Assembly (NCBI RefSeq): GCF_964204645.1
Contig: NC_134025.1
Span: 22,846,001-22,910,000 of the forward strand
Direction: 5' to 3'
Source of the DNA: Tubulanus polymorphus
Lineage: Eukaryota; Nemertea; Palaeonemertea; Tubulaniformes; Tubulanidae
Length of the DNA stretch: 64,000 nt
Numbering within the stretch: the stretch's first letter is position 1; every line of letters begins with the position of its first letter. The position numbers and the translations under genes were made by a program. Shown piece by piece: positions 26,001 through 36,100 of this stretch. Under the pieces are notes generated by a model. That model was not told where the DNA came from. It was given only the letters and a program-made list of their open reading frames with translations, and did not search any database.

Positions 26001-26854
26001 TCGTTCGATGAAAATTTCGGCATTCCCGATTCGGCCGGGCTCAAACACAGGCTTTTCTGTTTCGGAGACGAAACGAAAACCGTCGACGCCGATTTTTCTG
26101 ACGGCGATTTCGACATCGGCGAACTGTGTTTTTCTTTGAACGGAGGAAAACGGTTACAGTGCGAATCCTTCGGAGGACTGCGACCCGCGACGACCGGTTC
26201 GCGGCTACTAGTTTCCATCGTTAGACAGTTTTCGTCGGCGACATCGACAACGTGTACAGCGGGAACTCCGCTCTTAACCTCGTTATTCGAACGCGAGTCA
26301 TATTCATTTACGAGATCGCTGCACTCTAACGTCGCGGCACGCGTTAACCTAGGACTCTTCCCTGTTTTAGTACTACCGTCACACTTCTTACCGGCGGTAT
26401 TCTCATTACCCGAATGCGTCGATGATTTGTACGAACTCGACGAAGCCACATCGGCGCCGTGAATCGTCGCCTGCTTAACTAACGCCGGTCGGCTTTTCGT
26501 ATTTTTCCCGCCAGACGTCCGTTTCGGCGAACCATGCGGCGATTGTCTCGGCGATTTGCGACGGCGTTGAGGGTCATCTTTCGGCGACGAATCGGCGTCC
26601 GACGATTTCTTCGCTAGCGTTGCAACTCGCGGCTGCGTGGTCGGCGACCGCGGCACCAGCACCGGGGAATGATGCGACAGCGGAACCGGTTTTGGCGACG
26701 AGGCCGAACGCTGAAGGGGAGGCCGCGCTCGTAACGACGACGACCGAAGACTGTCGAAGCTTCCTGACGTCCTCAATGTCGGCAGCTGAGAATCTGATCG
26801 GACTGTCGGAATGTCAGAGCCATGGGCTGTATGGGTACTTTCTTTCTGCCCCAT
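12869..26854 (-). CDS. fmn: Formin, FMN1/FMN2-cappuccino type
   Basis: This actin-nucleating formin has 18 coding exons that join into one 1699-residue frame: 26854-24241, 23982-23810, 19709-19607, 18745-18684, 17998-17197, 17091-16992, 16909-16756, 16659-16572, 16481-16420, 16230-16151, 15702-15573, 15258-15186, 15089-15016, 14553-14280, 13921-13870, 13784-13650, 13361-13271 and 12901-12869. The start has an in-frame TGA three codons upstream. MGQKES fits N-myristoylation, as in human FMN2. Residues 1-871 are disordered and Ser-Pro rich. A conserved segment (LSEQDL, QFCTHLLALGVL) and a coiled coil follow. FH1 is at about 1178-1250 with a 17-proline run. FH2 (from about 1258) shows PMKPLFWRRIQ, LLDGKRSQAIGI, LAYGNYMNAG and GQADGFGLEIL, the last two matching FMN rather than DAAM, FMNL or FHOD. 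The basic tail ends KEKLASKGKI and resembles the Spire-binding tail of FMN proteins. All splice sites are GT-AG and all phases agree. FMN-family formins pair with Spire in vesicle and oocyte actin networks. Confidence 0.95.
13092..13196. repeat. Small inverted repeat (GTTCCACAG arms) in formin intron 17
   Basis: AAGTTCCACAGTTT near 13102 and AACTGTGGAACT near 13179 are inverted copies enclosing about 70 bp. A related structure sits at 14141-14220, so this is a small dispersed hairpin family. Confidence 0.5.
13430..13560 (+). repeat. Dispersed repeat family A, partial copy 1
   Basis: This stretch shares the ordered blocks CACCATG..CCACTTGGTGAAATGC, TGACAAT, TGACCTTGAA and CATGTCATG with copies at 21337-21770, and in reverse orientation with 59381-59960 and 63120-63400. 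It lies in the intron between formin exons 16 and 17 and runs past exon 17's acceptor side without overlapping coding sequence. Confidence 0.6.
14141..14220. repeat. Small inverted repeat (GTTCCACAG arms) in formin intron 14
   Basis: CCAGTTCCACAGTTA at 14141 and its inverted partner CACTGTGGAACTG at 14201 enclose about 50 bp. It is the same family as 13092-13196. Confidence 0.5.
15380..15525. mobile_element. 146-bp MITE with CCAGGGGCC ends
   Basis: The ends CCAGGGGCCAGTTGCACAG and, on the other strand, CCAGGGGCCGGTTGCATAG form terminal inverted repeats of about 30 bp. The interior is a run of TCTTAAG-type motifs. It sits in formin intron 11, between exons 11 and 12. A partial relative (GCACAGTCGTGACTT) starts near 23640. 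It has no coding capacity, and the superfamily is not settled. Confidence 0.7.
17197..17998 (-). other. Formin exon 5: coiled coil, acidic/basic linker and FH1
   Basis: This 802-nt exon encodes residues 985-1252. It starts with a predicted coiled coil (QGHELQLFNLRGEQ), then an acidic serine-rich segment, then a lysine/alanine-rich helix. It ends in the proline-rich FH1 region with five polyproline tracts separated by single V, I or A residues (PPGVPPPP, PPGIPPPP, PPGAPPPP), the usual profilin-actin docking sites. On the plus strand the FH1 DNA (about 17229-17415) is almost entirely GGN triplets and so is strongly G-rich. Confidence 0.95.
19424..19562. mobile_element. 139-bp MITE with CAGGGC ends (hAT-like)
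   Basis: The ends CAGGGCTGTACCATTTGAA and, inverted, CAGGGCCGTATTTTAGCA both lead into GCAGGGGGGCAG-type sequence. CTTCC flanks both sides and may be part of a target-site duplication. It lies in formin intron 3. Confidence 0.65.
20497..20925. mobile_element. 429-bp GC-rich hAT-like nonautonomous element
   Basis: The termini TAGGGACACACGAGCGTATT and, inverted, TAGGCACACAAGCGTATT continue into TTTTCGCCYGATCGCGRCG, giving terminal inverted repeats of about 45 bp. The interior is rich in short palindromic ATTCGCCGGCGAT-type words. The open frames in it (for example 20683-20994) are products of this structure, not genes. It is noticeably more CpG-rich than the surrounding intron. Confidence 0.7.
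21337..21770 (+). repeat. Dispersed repeat family A, copy 2
   Basis: The ordered blocks are: GGTCCAGGGATACCATG, GTGGTCTGAAATGCTCAATA, ATTCAACGCCC, CTTGTCATAAGCTACAA, a TTTTTGGGCA block, TAGGGTAGATACATACATCA, ACCAAATATCAAGAC, GACAAAAAGTGAA and AGCCCGCTGGGACTTA. The same series, in the same order, is found in reverse complement at 59381-59960. No coding capacity is evident. Confidence 0.7.
23043..23075. repeat. (AT)n microsatellite
   Basis: About 16 uninterrupted AT units in formin intron 2. Confidence 0.95.
24241..26854 (-). other. Formin exon 1: long disordered Ser-Pro-rich N-terminus
   Basis: A single 2614-nt exon encodes residues 1-871. After the MGQKES myristoylation-type start, the sequence is low in hydrophobic residues and dense in SP and SPK/SPR motifs (KSPRQSPHGSPKR, SPKSPKSPKS, RSPGLRSPVPGDRRSPV), with many basic patches. 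Such a region would be expected to be intrinsically disordered and a target of proline-directed kinases. A histidine/arginine-rich stretch (HHHRRHHG) lies near the 3' end. CpG content is higher than in the introns. Confidence 0.9.
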
Positions 26855-27197
26855 TAGTTTTCAGGAAATACATTTCTTACTACTCAGCTCTCGTAGTGTT
26901 TATTTACTACCATCTGGAAATATATACGAAACACTCATTGATCAGAGAGACATAGCAGTATAATGCAGCTACATACCAGATAAATAACTGCATAAAATCA
27001 ATCAAAAACTGGTATATCATAAAATTACATCTAGCTTTGCCATTCGCCTTTGCCTACTTTGTATTAAACTACAGTTTTCCGGTCTTTGTATTAAATTACT
27101 TAAATTTGCAGCGTTTTCAATAAGAAATTAACAAGCCAGGAACCTTTGAAAAACAGGATTATATATGTCACCGTCCCTGAAACGGACCTGGCTTTTA

Positions 27198-27357
27198 TGG
27201 GATCATTCATTTATTACGTACGCATAAAATTTGAATTTTCCAACACCCCCTCCCCCTCTGTACGCAAAATAGGCAATTTTTTCATAAACATTAAGCATTA
27301 CAGTACGCAATTGCACTGACCCCTCCCCTAATACGTACGTAAGAAATGAATGACCCC
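27198..27357. mobile_element. 160-bp MITE with GGGRTCATTCATTT ends
   Basis: The left end GGGATCATTCATTTATTACG and the inverted right end GGGGTCATTCATTTCTTACG form terminal inverted repeats of about 30 bp. The interior has CCCCTCCCC tracts. TAT flanks both sides. This is a widespread type of short animal DNA transposon derivative; I do not assign a superfamily. Confidence 0.7.
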
Positions 27358-27509
27358 TATTGAAAAGACTGATCTGTGTTCTCCTTTCAACTTTTTAATC
27401 ACTAACACAGTCCTTTTGTTAGATTCTTGTAGAAATACTTCGCAAATTTGTTCGGTACTCAGTACGCCTGGTGATGGCCAATAGTACTTAACCGAAACGT
27501 TGCTCAATT

Positions 27510-27590
<81 letters not shown>
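27510..27590. repeat. (AT)n microsatellite
   Basis: About 40 AT units with one C interruption at 27526. Confidence 0.95.
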
Positions 27591-27593
<3 letters not shown>

Positions 27594-27701
27594 ACGATAC
27601 TTGTTACGATCTTTGGCTGAATTATTGTGGGATTTCTCTAGCATATAAAATTACGTAGCCCCCGATATTCCAGTAGGTACCTTTTGTACAGAGCACTAAA
27701 T

Positions 27702-27705
<4 letters not shown>

Positions 27706-27774
<69 letters not shown>

Positions 27775-27778
27775 TAAT
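27706..27778. repeat. (AAT)n microsatellite
   Basis: About 23 ATA/AAT units. They create a spurious frame with a long isoleucine run. Confidence 0.95.
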
Positions 27779-28773
27779 ACGTATTCAATTCAATAACCCA
27801 TTACCCAATATCTTTGGTAATAGTGAGATAGATTTTGACACCGATAGTCTGTTTCCCTTCTTCGTGAATGACATTGACGCTGGTTAAAAATACCTCGGCT
27901 AATGATATGTTAAGTTATAAATACGGCAATAAGCATATACACACGTACGTACTAGGACTGTAATAAAACTAATTAACCAACGGCGCTAAATTATGAACAT
28001 TCCCTAAATATTCTCACCAACGATCACCCTTATGTATGCGACGATGGATATTATCATCTACTCGCGTGATTGTCACAAATGAATACCGGTATATAGAGAT
28101 ACACATACTACTAGCACACATACATACATATGGCATATGATGTTCGCAAATGATTGTCGCGAAATTCGCCTATAATTCCCGAGTTATTTCTAATACTATT
28201 CTTCTTACTAAAGCATCGGCAGCTCGAGCTTTCCATCACCCCGTCACCATCGCCATCATCATCATCGCATAGCAGCAACAATTGCTCGGCAATGACATGT
28301 GCCACCAGTGTCTGCATCTCCATAGCTACATGGCGAATGTGTGTGATTTTTGCTAGTATTATTGATCCCATCAGCATCAGTAGAAGCTGCCTAGCCAGTT
28401 CTAATTAATCCATTGACTGCGCTCGCTCGCTAGACACAATCACATGCAAATTGTCTGTTCGGATGGGATGGGCCATGGCGCGCGCGCGTAGGCACACTAG
28501 CGAGAGCGTAGCCTGCCGCCGTCGAGCGAAAAAGCCCATTTCGAAGACTATGACAAATGCGTCTGAGAAAACGGGACGAATCTCCGAGTGCGAGAATATT
28601 ACGCCATACTCGATAGCAACAATCGAAAATACTTAGGTCTTTGCTAAGGATGTAGTAACGGTAATCTCCAAATTAAACCCAAATCACTTTGACAAAATTT
28701 AAGTCATGTACACGAAGATTAACTAACGATAAATATCTGATTTAACTAATTTCAACTTGGAGGCATATCTAAC

Positions 28774-29124
28774 GTGGTTCCTACAGAACCATCGATATGA
28801 AATTTGAGGGGTATTTGAGGGGCTTTTGAGGGTATGATCACTAAATTTGAGGGTCATTTTTAACGACGAAAACCTAATTGATAAAAAAAACAGTACCAGT
28901 AAAATACAATTCATGATGTAGGGGCCTACATTGAGAGAATGTTTGAAGAAAGCTCCTTTAGAAATAGGTGATACAAAATTCTCTGAGACACACAATTTTC
29001 AGAATTTGAGGGGATTTTGAGGGGCCAAGGGCTAAAACTCAGAATTTGAGGGATTTTGTACCCTCAAAAATGGATTTTGGAATTTGAGGGGTTTTTGAGG
29101 GGTTTTGAGGGGTTGTAGGAACCA
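28774..29124. mobile_element. Inverted-repeat element with internal TTGAGGGG repeats
   Basis: The ends GTGGTTCCTACAGAACC and, inverted, TGGTTCCTACAACCCC frame 351 bp. Just inside each end are several copies of TTGAGGGG/TTTTGAGGGG in the same direct orientation. The flanks TATCTAAC (left) and TGTCTAAC (right) agree at 7 of 8 positions and could be an 8-bp target-site duplication of hAT type. It has no coding capacity. Confidence 0.55.
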
Positions 29125-30019
29125 TGTCTAACTGACAACCGTGGGGACTGTTGCCTCAACCTTTGGTATTATGATGTCGATAGCTTTAGTCGCGGGGTTG
29201 CTAATTGCTTTAACAATGACCACAGCGAGTACAGATATTGTAGATGTCAAAAGGCCAGCCCCCATGTCGTAATACCGCGGTAATACTTTGTTGTTCTGCA
29301 TTTTTATATCGATTTGCGAACACCGATGATGCTCCGTGTCTAATGGCAGCGGAGGCGCGACAACAGGGTTAAGGTATACGCCGGCATTGATTTTCAAATG
29401 AGCTCGAAATAAATAATTCATGTTCGTTCCTTACGGAACATTAACAGAGAAAATTAAGATATTCATTGAGTAATTGTAGAGTGACAGATTATCGTGGCGC
29501 AGAGCTGCATTTCACGACTGAACACCCCTTCAGCTTGCGTTCGGTAAGCTAACCCTGTGTATCAACGCAGCAACAAACAAACATCGTATTTTAAAAAAGT
29601 ATATCATCCCCTTTCCTGCTGTTCTTAACCGGCAAAAAGATTGATTGACACCAGCCAGACGGAACTAAATAACTGAACTGTTGATATAACAATCTAAACT
29701 CACTTAGCAAATATTAAGGGTACTTCACATGTTTGATACGGCCTTTTAACAGCTAAATAAACTCTAGCTTCAACTACTTTCACTTTAGGAAAAAGGAAAC
29801 AAATTTTCAAGTAGGGTTATCACAAGGATAGCTGATGTAAAACCAAAAAGGATAAAAAACAGCATAACGCCGTGCAGCGAAGAAAATATATCACTACATA
29901 CAGGATAGTGTATATACACACTAGAAGTATTGCGCAGTGTGTAATTGCATCCTCTTCTGACCAGCTATATTCAATAATCAATACTGTTAGTGTTGCTGCT
30001 TTTTGAATACCAGCACACT

Positions 30020-30048
<29 letters not shown>
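30020..30048. repeat. (CAG)n trinucleotide repeat
   Basis: Nine uninterrupted GCA units, followed by imperfect GTAGCAATAGTAG. The tract is outside any supported exon. Confidence 0.9.
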
Positions 30049-30051
<3 letters not shown>

Positions 30052-33000
30052 CAATAGTAGTATCAACAGCTCATACTGCCCAATGCATTGTTGCAACATA
30101 AGTACTTTCAAAAAAGCAAACCGATGAATCTCGCAACTTCTAAGAGTGCTGTCTATCTAGTGTTCAGTGTTTAAACACAGCCTCTGGTCAGATGCCTAAG
30201 CTCAACAATTTTCAAATATGAAATCAAAGTTCAGACGGTAAAATGATGAAATGGATGGTGCCCACAGTTAGAAAACTAGAGGACAAATTAAAGGCAACAG
30301 ATTCTAAGCATTGACAAACTATGATATAGGCCTAGGCCTATTTCTATTTGAAATTAGAAGTATCAACCACTGGCTTTAGGTAACTTGATAGTGATCATAG
30401 CCTACTTAAAGATGATACCAATCGATAGGCCCTAAAGCAATCCATGAAGAAAATGTCATCTAGCCTAATCGATGGGATCAGAGGTAAACACTGGTAAACA
30501 AAACAGCTAAAAAATGCTAAAATATAGCTACTATACTAGGTATCAAATAATACCTGAAAGATGTCAATCTCAATGTAGGCCTGATGTCCACCAATTTCAA
30601 ATTACTTCCTAAAGGCAGACTTGAAGTTGAAGTTTGGGGGTAAATACTTGCGAAGATCCTCCAAAAATTGTAGCAATATTGGAGAATCTAACCTACCGGT
30701 ATTTACAAGCCCTGTGTGCCTTATTAGGCTACAATTATGGCATTCTAATTGATGGTCAAATCGTGTTGGGCCAGTAAGGCTATTAGCCTACAATCTCCAT
30801 GAATCTCCACCCCAAACAAAATAAAGTGTGTCTTTTAGAGTTTGACAGAATAACAGAGTGCTCTATAAACCTAAATAAGGATTCTAAAACTGTCCCTCAC
30901 ATCTCACTTTCAGTCTCAGAGATCAGAGTAGGGTTAATATTTTACGTACTTTTTAGTGTCAACTGACTGAGGATTCCAATGGTGTTATCGGAATGAAAAA
31001 CGCCTTCAAATAGCATTTCATCGACATCATCACTAAGACTTACAAATGAATAATGGAGTATTTGACAGCAACACAGAAACACTTTCTCAGCAATATCAGA
31101 TATCAATACCTAAAACAACATTTAGATACAACTTACTCCAGTCTCAGATCTGCCATGGACTGTCAAATCGGCCATAGAACGCTAAATATTTGACGAAATG
31201 TGGTGCATCATTTTCTTTTAATCAAGCGATATGAGCCGAATATAGGGTATTCTATGGTGAAAAAAATTAATTATAATTACCATCGCCATCATGAAGTAAT
31301 CATTTTTCAGAATCGTATAATGAATTTCTATAAAACGATAATATAATCCACGGCGTTTCGTCTCAAAAACGTTTTACAATGTAGGGACCGTCTCAAAAAT
31401 AGTAATAACGTTATGAAACGAAAGATGGCAGCACAAAATTCGAATCGAAATCTTTATTAGTACCGGATGCTATGGCTCTACTGAATTTGAAAATAAGTCT
31501 GAAATCATTTGCTCGAAAATGTTTCCGCGTTTTCTTTTTGATCAATATCACATTGCATTGCATTTATGACCGTATTGCTTGCAACAGTATATTTTCTTTG
31601 ATGAGCTGCATGGTTTCGTGATGACATATTGATGACGTATTGATGACGCAAGAATGGTTCATTTGAAAAATGTTCAACATGATATCGTAGCGTGCACGCA
31701 AATTTTGATTGCAGCAATGCTTCATTGATGAGAGGTCATCGTAGTAACCCGTAGCCAAATTAAGTTCGAATCCCATGTTGAAGGATTGTAATTGCCACAA
31801 ATAAATAAAACCATAGGAGTTTAATTTCTCCATCTGTAATATTAATGAATCTACTAAAATTCGGGAGGGATTTTTATTGAACGGCAATAGAATACAGAAT
31901 ATTACACATATCAAAACTTGAGCCGACACCTTGCGAACCCAACGTTGTTTGTATCATGAACGTACTTGGGAACTAACTTGGAGAAGAAACCTATAAAATC
32001 CATTCATTTGAAACCATTTGATACATCTTTTGATCAGTTCCAAAAAGATAAACAAATGTGAAAACATTGATCTTTATTGATGCCGATATTATTCAGACCT
32101 TGTAAACTAACACAATATGAAAAGAGAGAAATGTTACAGGTGTTGATATATCTTTCAAAACCTCATGAAATATCATGTAAGCTAAAAAAAAAGATTCATA
32201 CTTTACTGAAAAAGAACACTTATCTTGGCAGACCGCACGTACTACGAGAGTTCCTGATTAGAATCACAACGACAGTATTTCAAATTTTGAGCGCAATGTG
32301 CTGTTTATTTACAATATACTCTAACAAAAATGAATTCAGACATTTATCATCTATGGCTTTCACTTCTGATAAGAATCTATTCAACCATAAGAATGGCACA
32401 TGGAGGCAAAATTGAATATAAAATATACGTTTTGTTTCTCAAAACCTAACCAGAAATCTAGTTTTTTTTAATCACGGAGTTCTTTTAGAGAAAACACCCA
32501 CTTGACATTGCACGACAGCGCTCAGCGGGGGCAATTCGATGCCTCAAAGCATTTTACACTCATTGAAATCAATCACCGATTGATTATATATTCATTCGAT
32601 TACGGATTTTCAACGCCCACCTCGTGACTAGATATTTTTACGAAAAAACATGAAACATTCGATTATTTTGAAATGATGGAGTCAGGCGACAGACCGCTTC
32701 GCAGGCGGAATGCCGCAACTGGGACTGTGTTTGAACACAAAGCGCGCGAGCGTGGACCACACGACTTATATTACTCACCTGAGATAAATAAGGTGTAAAT
32801 AAGGTTTTCTCTACCCTTAGTTACTCTAAGTTGATCAACACGGTGATTCAACAACAACAAGAAATTTCTTTTACGCTCGGTTGATAGCGATTTGCGGTTA
32901 TAGATAGTGAATTTGGGAAAGCGGGCATCGATTAGAAGGACTCGCACAGCGCGCGGGCTAGTTGAGTTTGCATCCTTGCTCCTTCGCTTCGTCACTAGGA

Positions 33001-33106
33001 GTGGAGTAAGTGCGTAAGAATTTGACGCGTCGTCTTCAGTGAAGGCCCTGCCGCGCATTGTACAAAACAGGAGCCCTGCGGGTCTCAAATAAACTACCAT
33101 TAAAAC

Positions 33107-36100
33107 ATGGCTTTATATGAAATTATTTCCTCGGGAGTGATGTTTATAGCTGTTTCAGTCGCGGTTTATTGCACCAAGTAAGTGTTCATACAACTACTAA
33201 TTTAGACATAGATATGTCGACGTCAATTACAGGCCGATTATACATAGTCAATTCATATAGAAATTCTTATATATATTTAGTGGAAAAGTCTTACTGTAGT
33301 TTACTGTAGTATATTAGGAAATGTTTCTTTTTTAAAAATTTATAATTCAACGTGTTGAAAATAGTTTCAACGGGACCTCCAATATCGAAATCGGATTTCT
33401 AAGTGATTTTCAAAGAATTTTATTCAAACATTCCTATTTTCTCTTGGACTACGTATATTTCTTATATCGCACGTATACTATAGAAGACCTCAGAAACACA
33501 TGTGCAGCTGGGATAAATAAATTTCAACAGGACATAATTAATAAGCATTCTAAACTTTCCACGATGTCCGGGTACTAAAAACTCCATCTTCTAAACTTCG
33601 CATTCATTCCTAGTACAATTGCGATATCTGTAAATTCTATAATGCTTTGTTGAATAAGTTCATAATGAAATATTTACGATTTGTACAGGCAATAGCCGAC
33701 TTTTCCTACGAAGTGTGCTTGACCGCGCTCCGCTGGAGGATTTTTTTCGAAGGTATTAACAACAAAAAGTCGGTTAAACCATCACATTCAAATACAAAAA
33801 CCTCGTATCTTTACACGCCAGGCGGAAAACGAGCTAATCCAGTACATTTTTGGCTAAAGTTCCAACTATATAGAATCCGTTTTGTTCGTTTACTTGGAGA
33901 TAGCTTTATCGTTGATTCTCAAAATGAAAATTGCTATAACTTTAATCATATTATAATTTTAATCATTGGTCTAACGATAAAACTCTTGCGTGCGAAAATT
34001 AATCAATTCTTGTTAGAATCGAGTCATCAAAACAAAACGAAAGTCCAAATTCTTTGAAATTATTTTATCATTCGCACATTTTGTTGAATATCGCACCAAA
34101 CTTACGCTTTTGAATGCACAAAAGAACGACAAACGAACAAGGGTTTCTCCGCTCTCCATGCATTTTACAGCTGAAGTTTTTCCCCCACCCAGCTGTGATG
34201 AAATGCGAATTATAACCTATTATGCTGTCAAATGAAAAAGGTTCAAGAGCTTTTGAATCCGTCAACTACTACTTTGTAAAAACGCCCCTCTTGTGTTGTT
34301 TGTCGCAGGATATAATAGGGATTTCTTTTTGTATCAATACTAAGTGTATATATCGAAAAAGTGATTTTTGGCATCCGATTTTCACAAGGCAATTACCGCG
34401 CGATTACCTTATCAATTAAGTCAAGCATAAAATGCCTCACTTGTGGTCTTAGATACTTACATATTTGAGATTAGATAATATGAAATAGTTGAAATTATTT
34501 GTTCGTCTCTTTTTTTAAGTTTTAGAAATATCGTGGTAGTGTATGTATCTTTTCGCTACACTAAAACATTGGCAAAAATAACTGGACATACAATACGTAA
34601 AATTCGTGAAATCAACAGGATTTAAAGCGAATACACGTGGGGGAAGTCGCGGAATTCCTCCAGTAAACACCAAATTTTCATGTTCGCCTGTCGGCTGCTG
34701 AGCTTATTGCACCGAGTAGCATTTTACCGTGTATGCTAGCTATAGCCTTGAAACACGATTTGGAAGATTAGCGAAGTTTCGTTTATGCGCATATAAGCCC
34801 GACTCGTCTTTTGTGTATCCGCTTTTACCTCGCGAGGTCCGAGCCTTTTTGATGGTGTTAACACTACGAACAACCACAGAAACTTCCAAGTCATTAATTA
34901 CTCACCCGAAAAAGTGCTGGCTGAAACCCTTTCCTTTGTATTCGTCGAGAGTAAATCGGGAAGGAGATATTGCCTTTTGACGATATCATTTCAGAGAAAA
35001 TACATTTTCGTCAACAGACGATATACAAAACTTAGACATGAATATACGTTTGTCGTTTTCAGAAAATGTATGGGAGGAATGGAAAGTAAATTTACAAAAC
35101 TTAGACATAATATATAACCTTAATCGATTTCAGAAAATACATGGGAGGAATGGAAAATAAATGTCAGAACAGACTCGATGGCAAAACGGCGGTGATAACC
35201 GGAGCGAATACGGGAATCGGAAAAGAGGTAGCGAAAGATTTGGCAAGACGAGGTACGTACGTGTATGTATAGTATAGTATGAAACAAACGGCCGTATATA
35301 ATCAGGACAATTTATATCACGATCGGAGATGTAGTCTCTTGTCATGGCGTAATTCCTAGCAATTTATAGAAAAAATTACTACGCACAGGCCATTAATCAT
35401 AATGTTTGACAATTAAACGTATATACGTAGTCAGTGATATGTACATATATTTATTCACATATAGATATATCATTCGAACAACCGATAACCGCTAACTAGT
35501 GCTAATAACGTTTATAATGTCAGAATAAATGCAACGGCCGTAAATACGACGATAATGATGCAGCAGATAAAATCAGTTTGATTGAAAGCGAATAAAGTTT
35601 CGAAGACTATAATTCCTTTCGTTTCAGTTTTATGCACACCTTTTTTTCAAAATGAATTTTCATTTTATCTTTACGTTCTATCGTACATAAAACCCGGTAT
35701 GTAAAACAGATAATGAATGAATCTTCATTATGATATATATGAGGTCTGATGATGTGAAAATTGAAATGAAATTTACTTAAATTGCGACTGAATTGAGTAG
35801 TTCTCTTTCGGTGTATCTACGTCACAACAAATAATAAAGCGTACAACATCAAATTTAAGAGATGAAAGGTTTTCCTTAGCACGCTATGTTTCTGCAGCCA
35901 ATCCACCATAAATTCTATTTGATGACTGGCTCTGGTGGACTTTTGGGGCAGTAAAATTCGTATCAATATGTCATCGTCGTGGTTTATTGAGCCAGTTCAC
36001 GAAACACATCCACCACCATCGACGCAAAAACGCCGTATCATAGTAAGCCTAATTTTTGCATCCCGGCAATAGCTGCAACGTCTGGATCCGAACGATAGGA

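Larger units (their letters stand above)
26855..33106. other. Intergenic region between formin and the SDR gene (divergent 5' ends)
   Basis: The formin (minus) and the SDR gene (plus) are transcribed away from each other, so this 6.3 kb should hold both promoters and any non-coding first exons. It contains an inverted-repeat element (27198-27357), (AT)n and (AAT)n microsatellites, a TTGAGGGG-repeat element (28774-29124), a (CAG)n tract and a CpG-rich patch (28440-28640). Open frames at 29128-29421 (-, 97 codons with one hydrophobic segment) and 31564-31929 (-, 121 codons with a signal-like N-terminus) are the longest, but neither shows a recognisable domain. Confidence 0.5.

Noticed and set aside
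27684-27887. 67-codon frame with a long isoleucine run
   Set aside because: It is the translation of an (AAT)n microsatellite.
28111-28636. Overlapping open frames on both strands in a CpG-richer patch
   Set aside because: The frames are short, contradict one another, show no domain, and no good splice acceptor or donor joins them. The patch may be regulatory, but no gene can be supported.
29128-29421. 97-codon minus-strand frame with one hydrophobic segment
   Set aside because: It ends against the boundary of an inverted-repeat element, has no recognisable domain and no splice or promoter context. It is not strong enough to annotate as a gene.
33647-34057. 136-codon plus-strand frame in SDR intron 1
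   Set aside because: No recognisable domain and AT-rich codon content; it lies within an intron and has no splice context linking it to the SDR exons.
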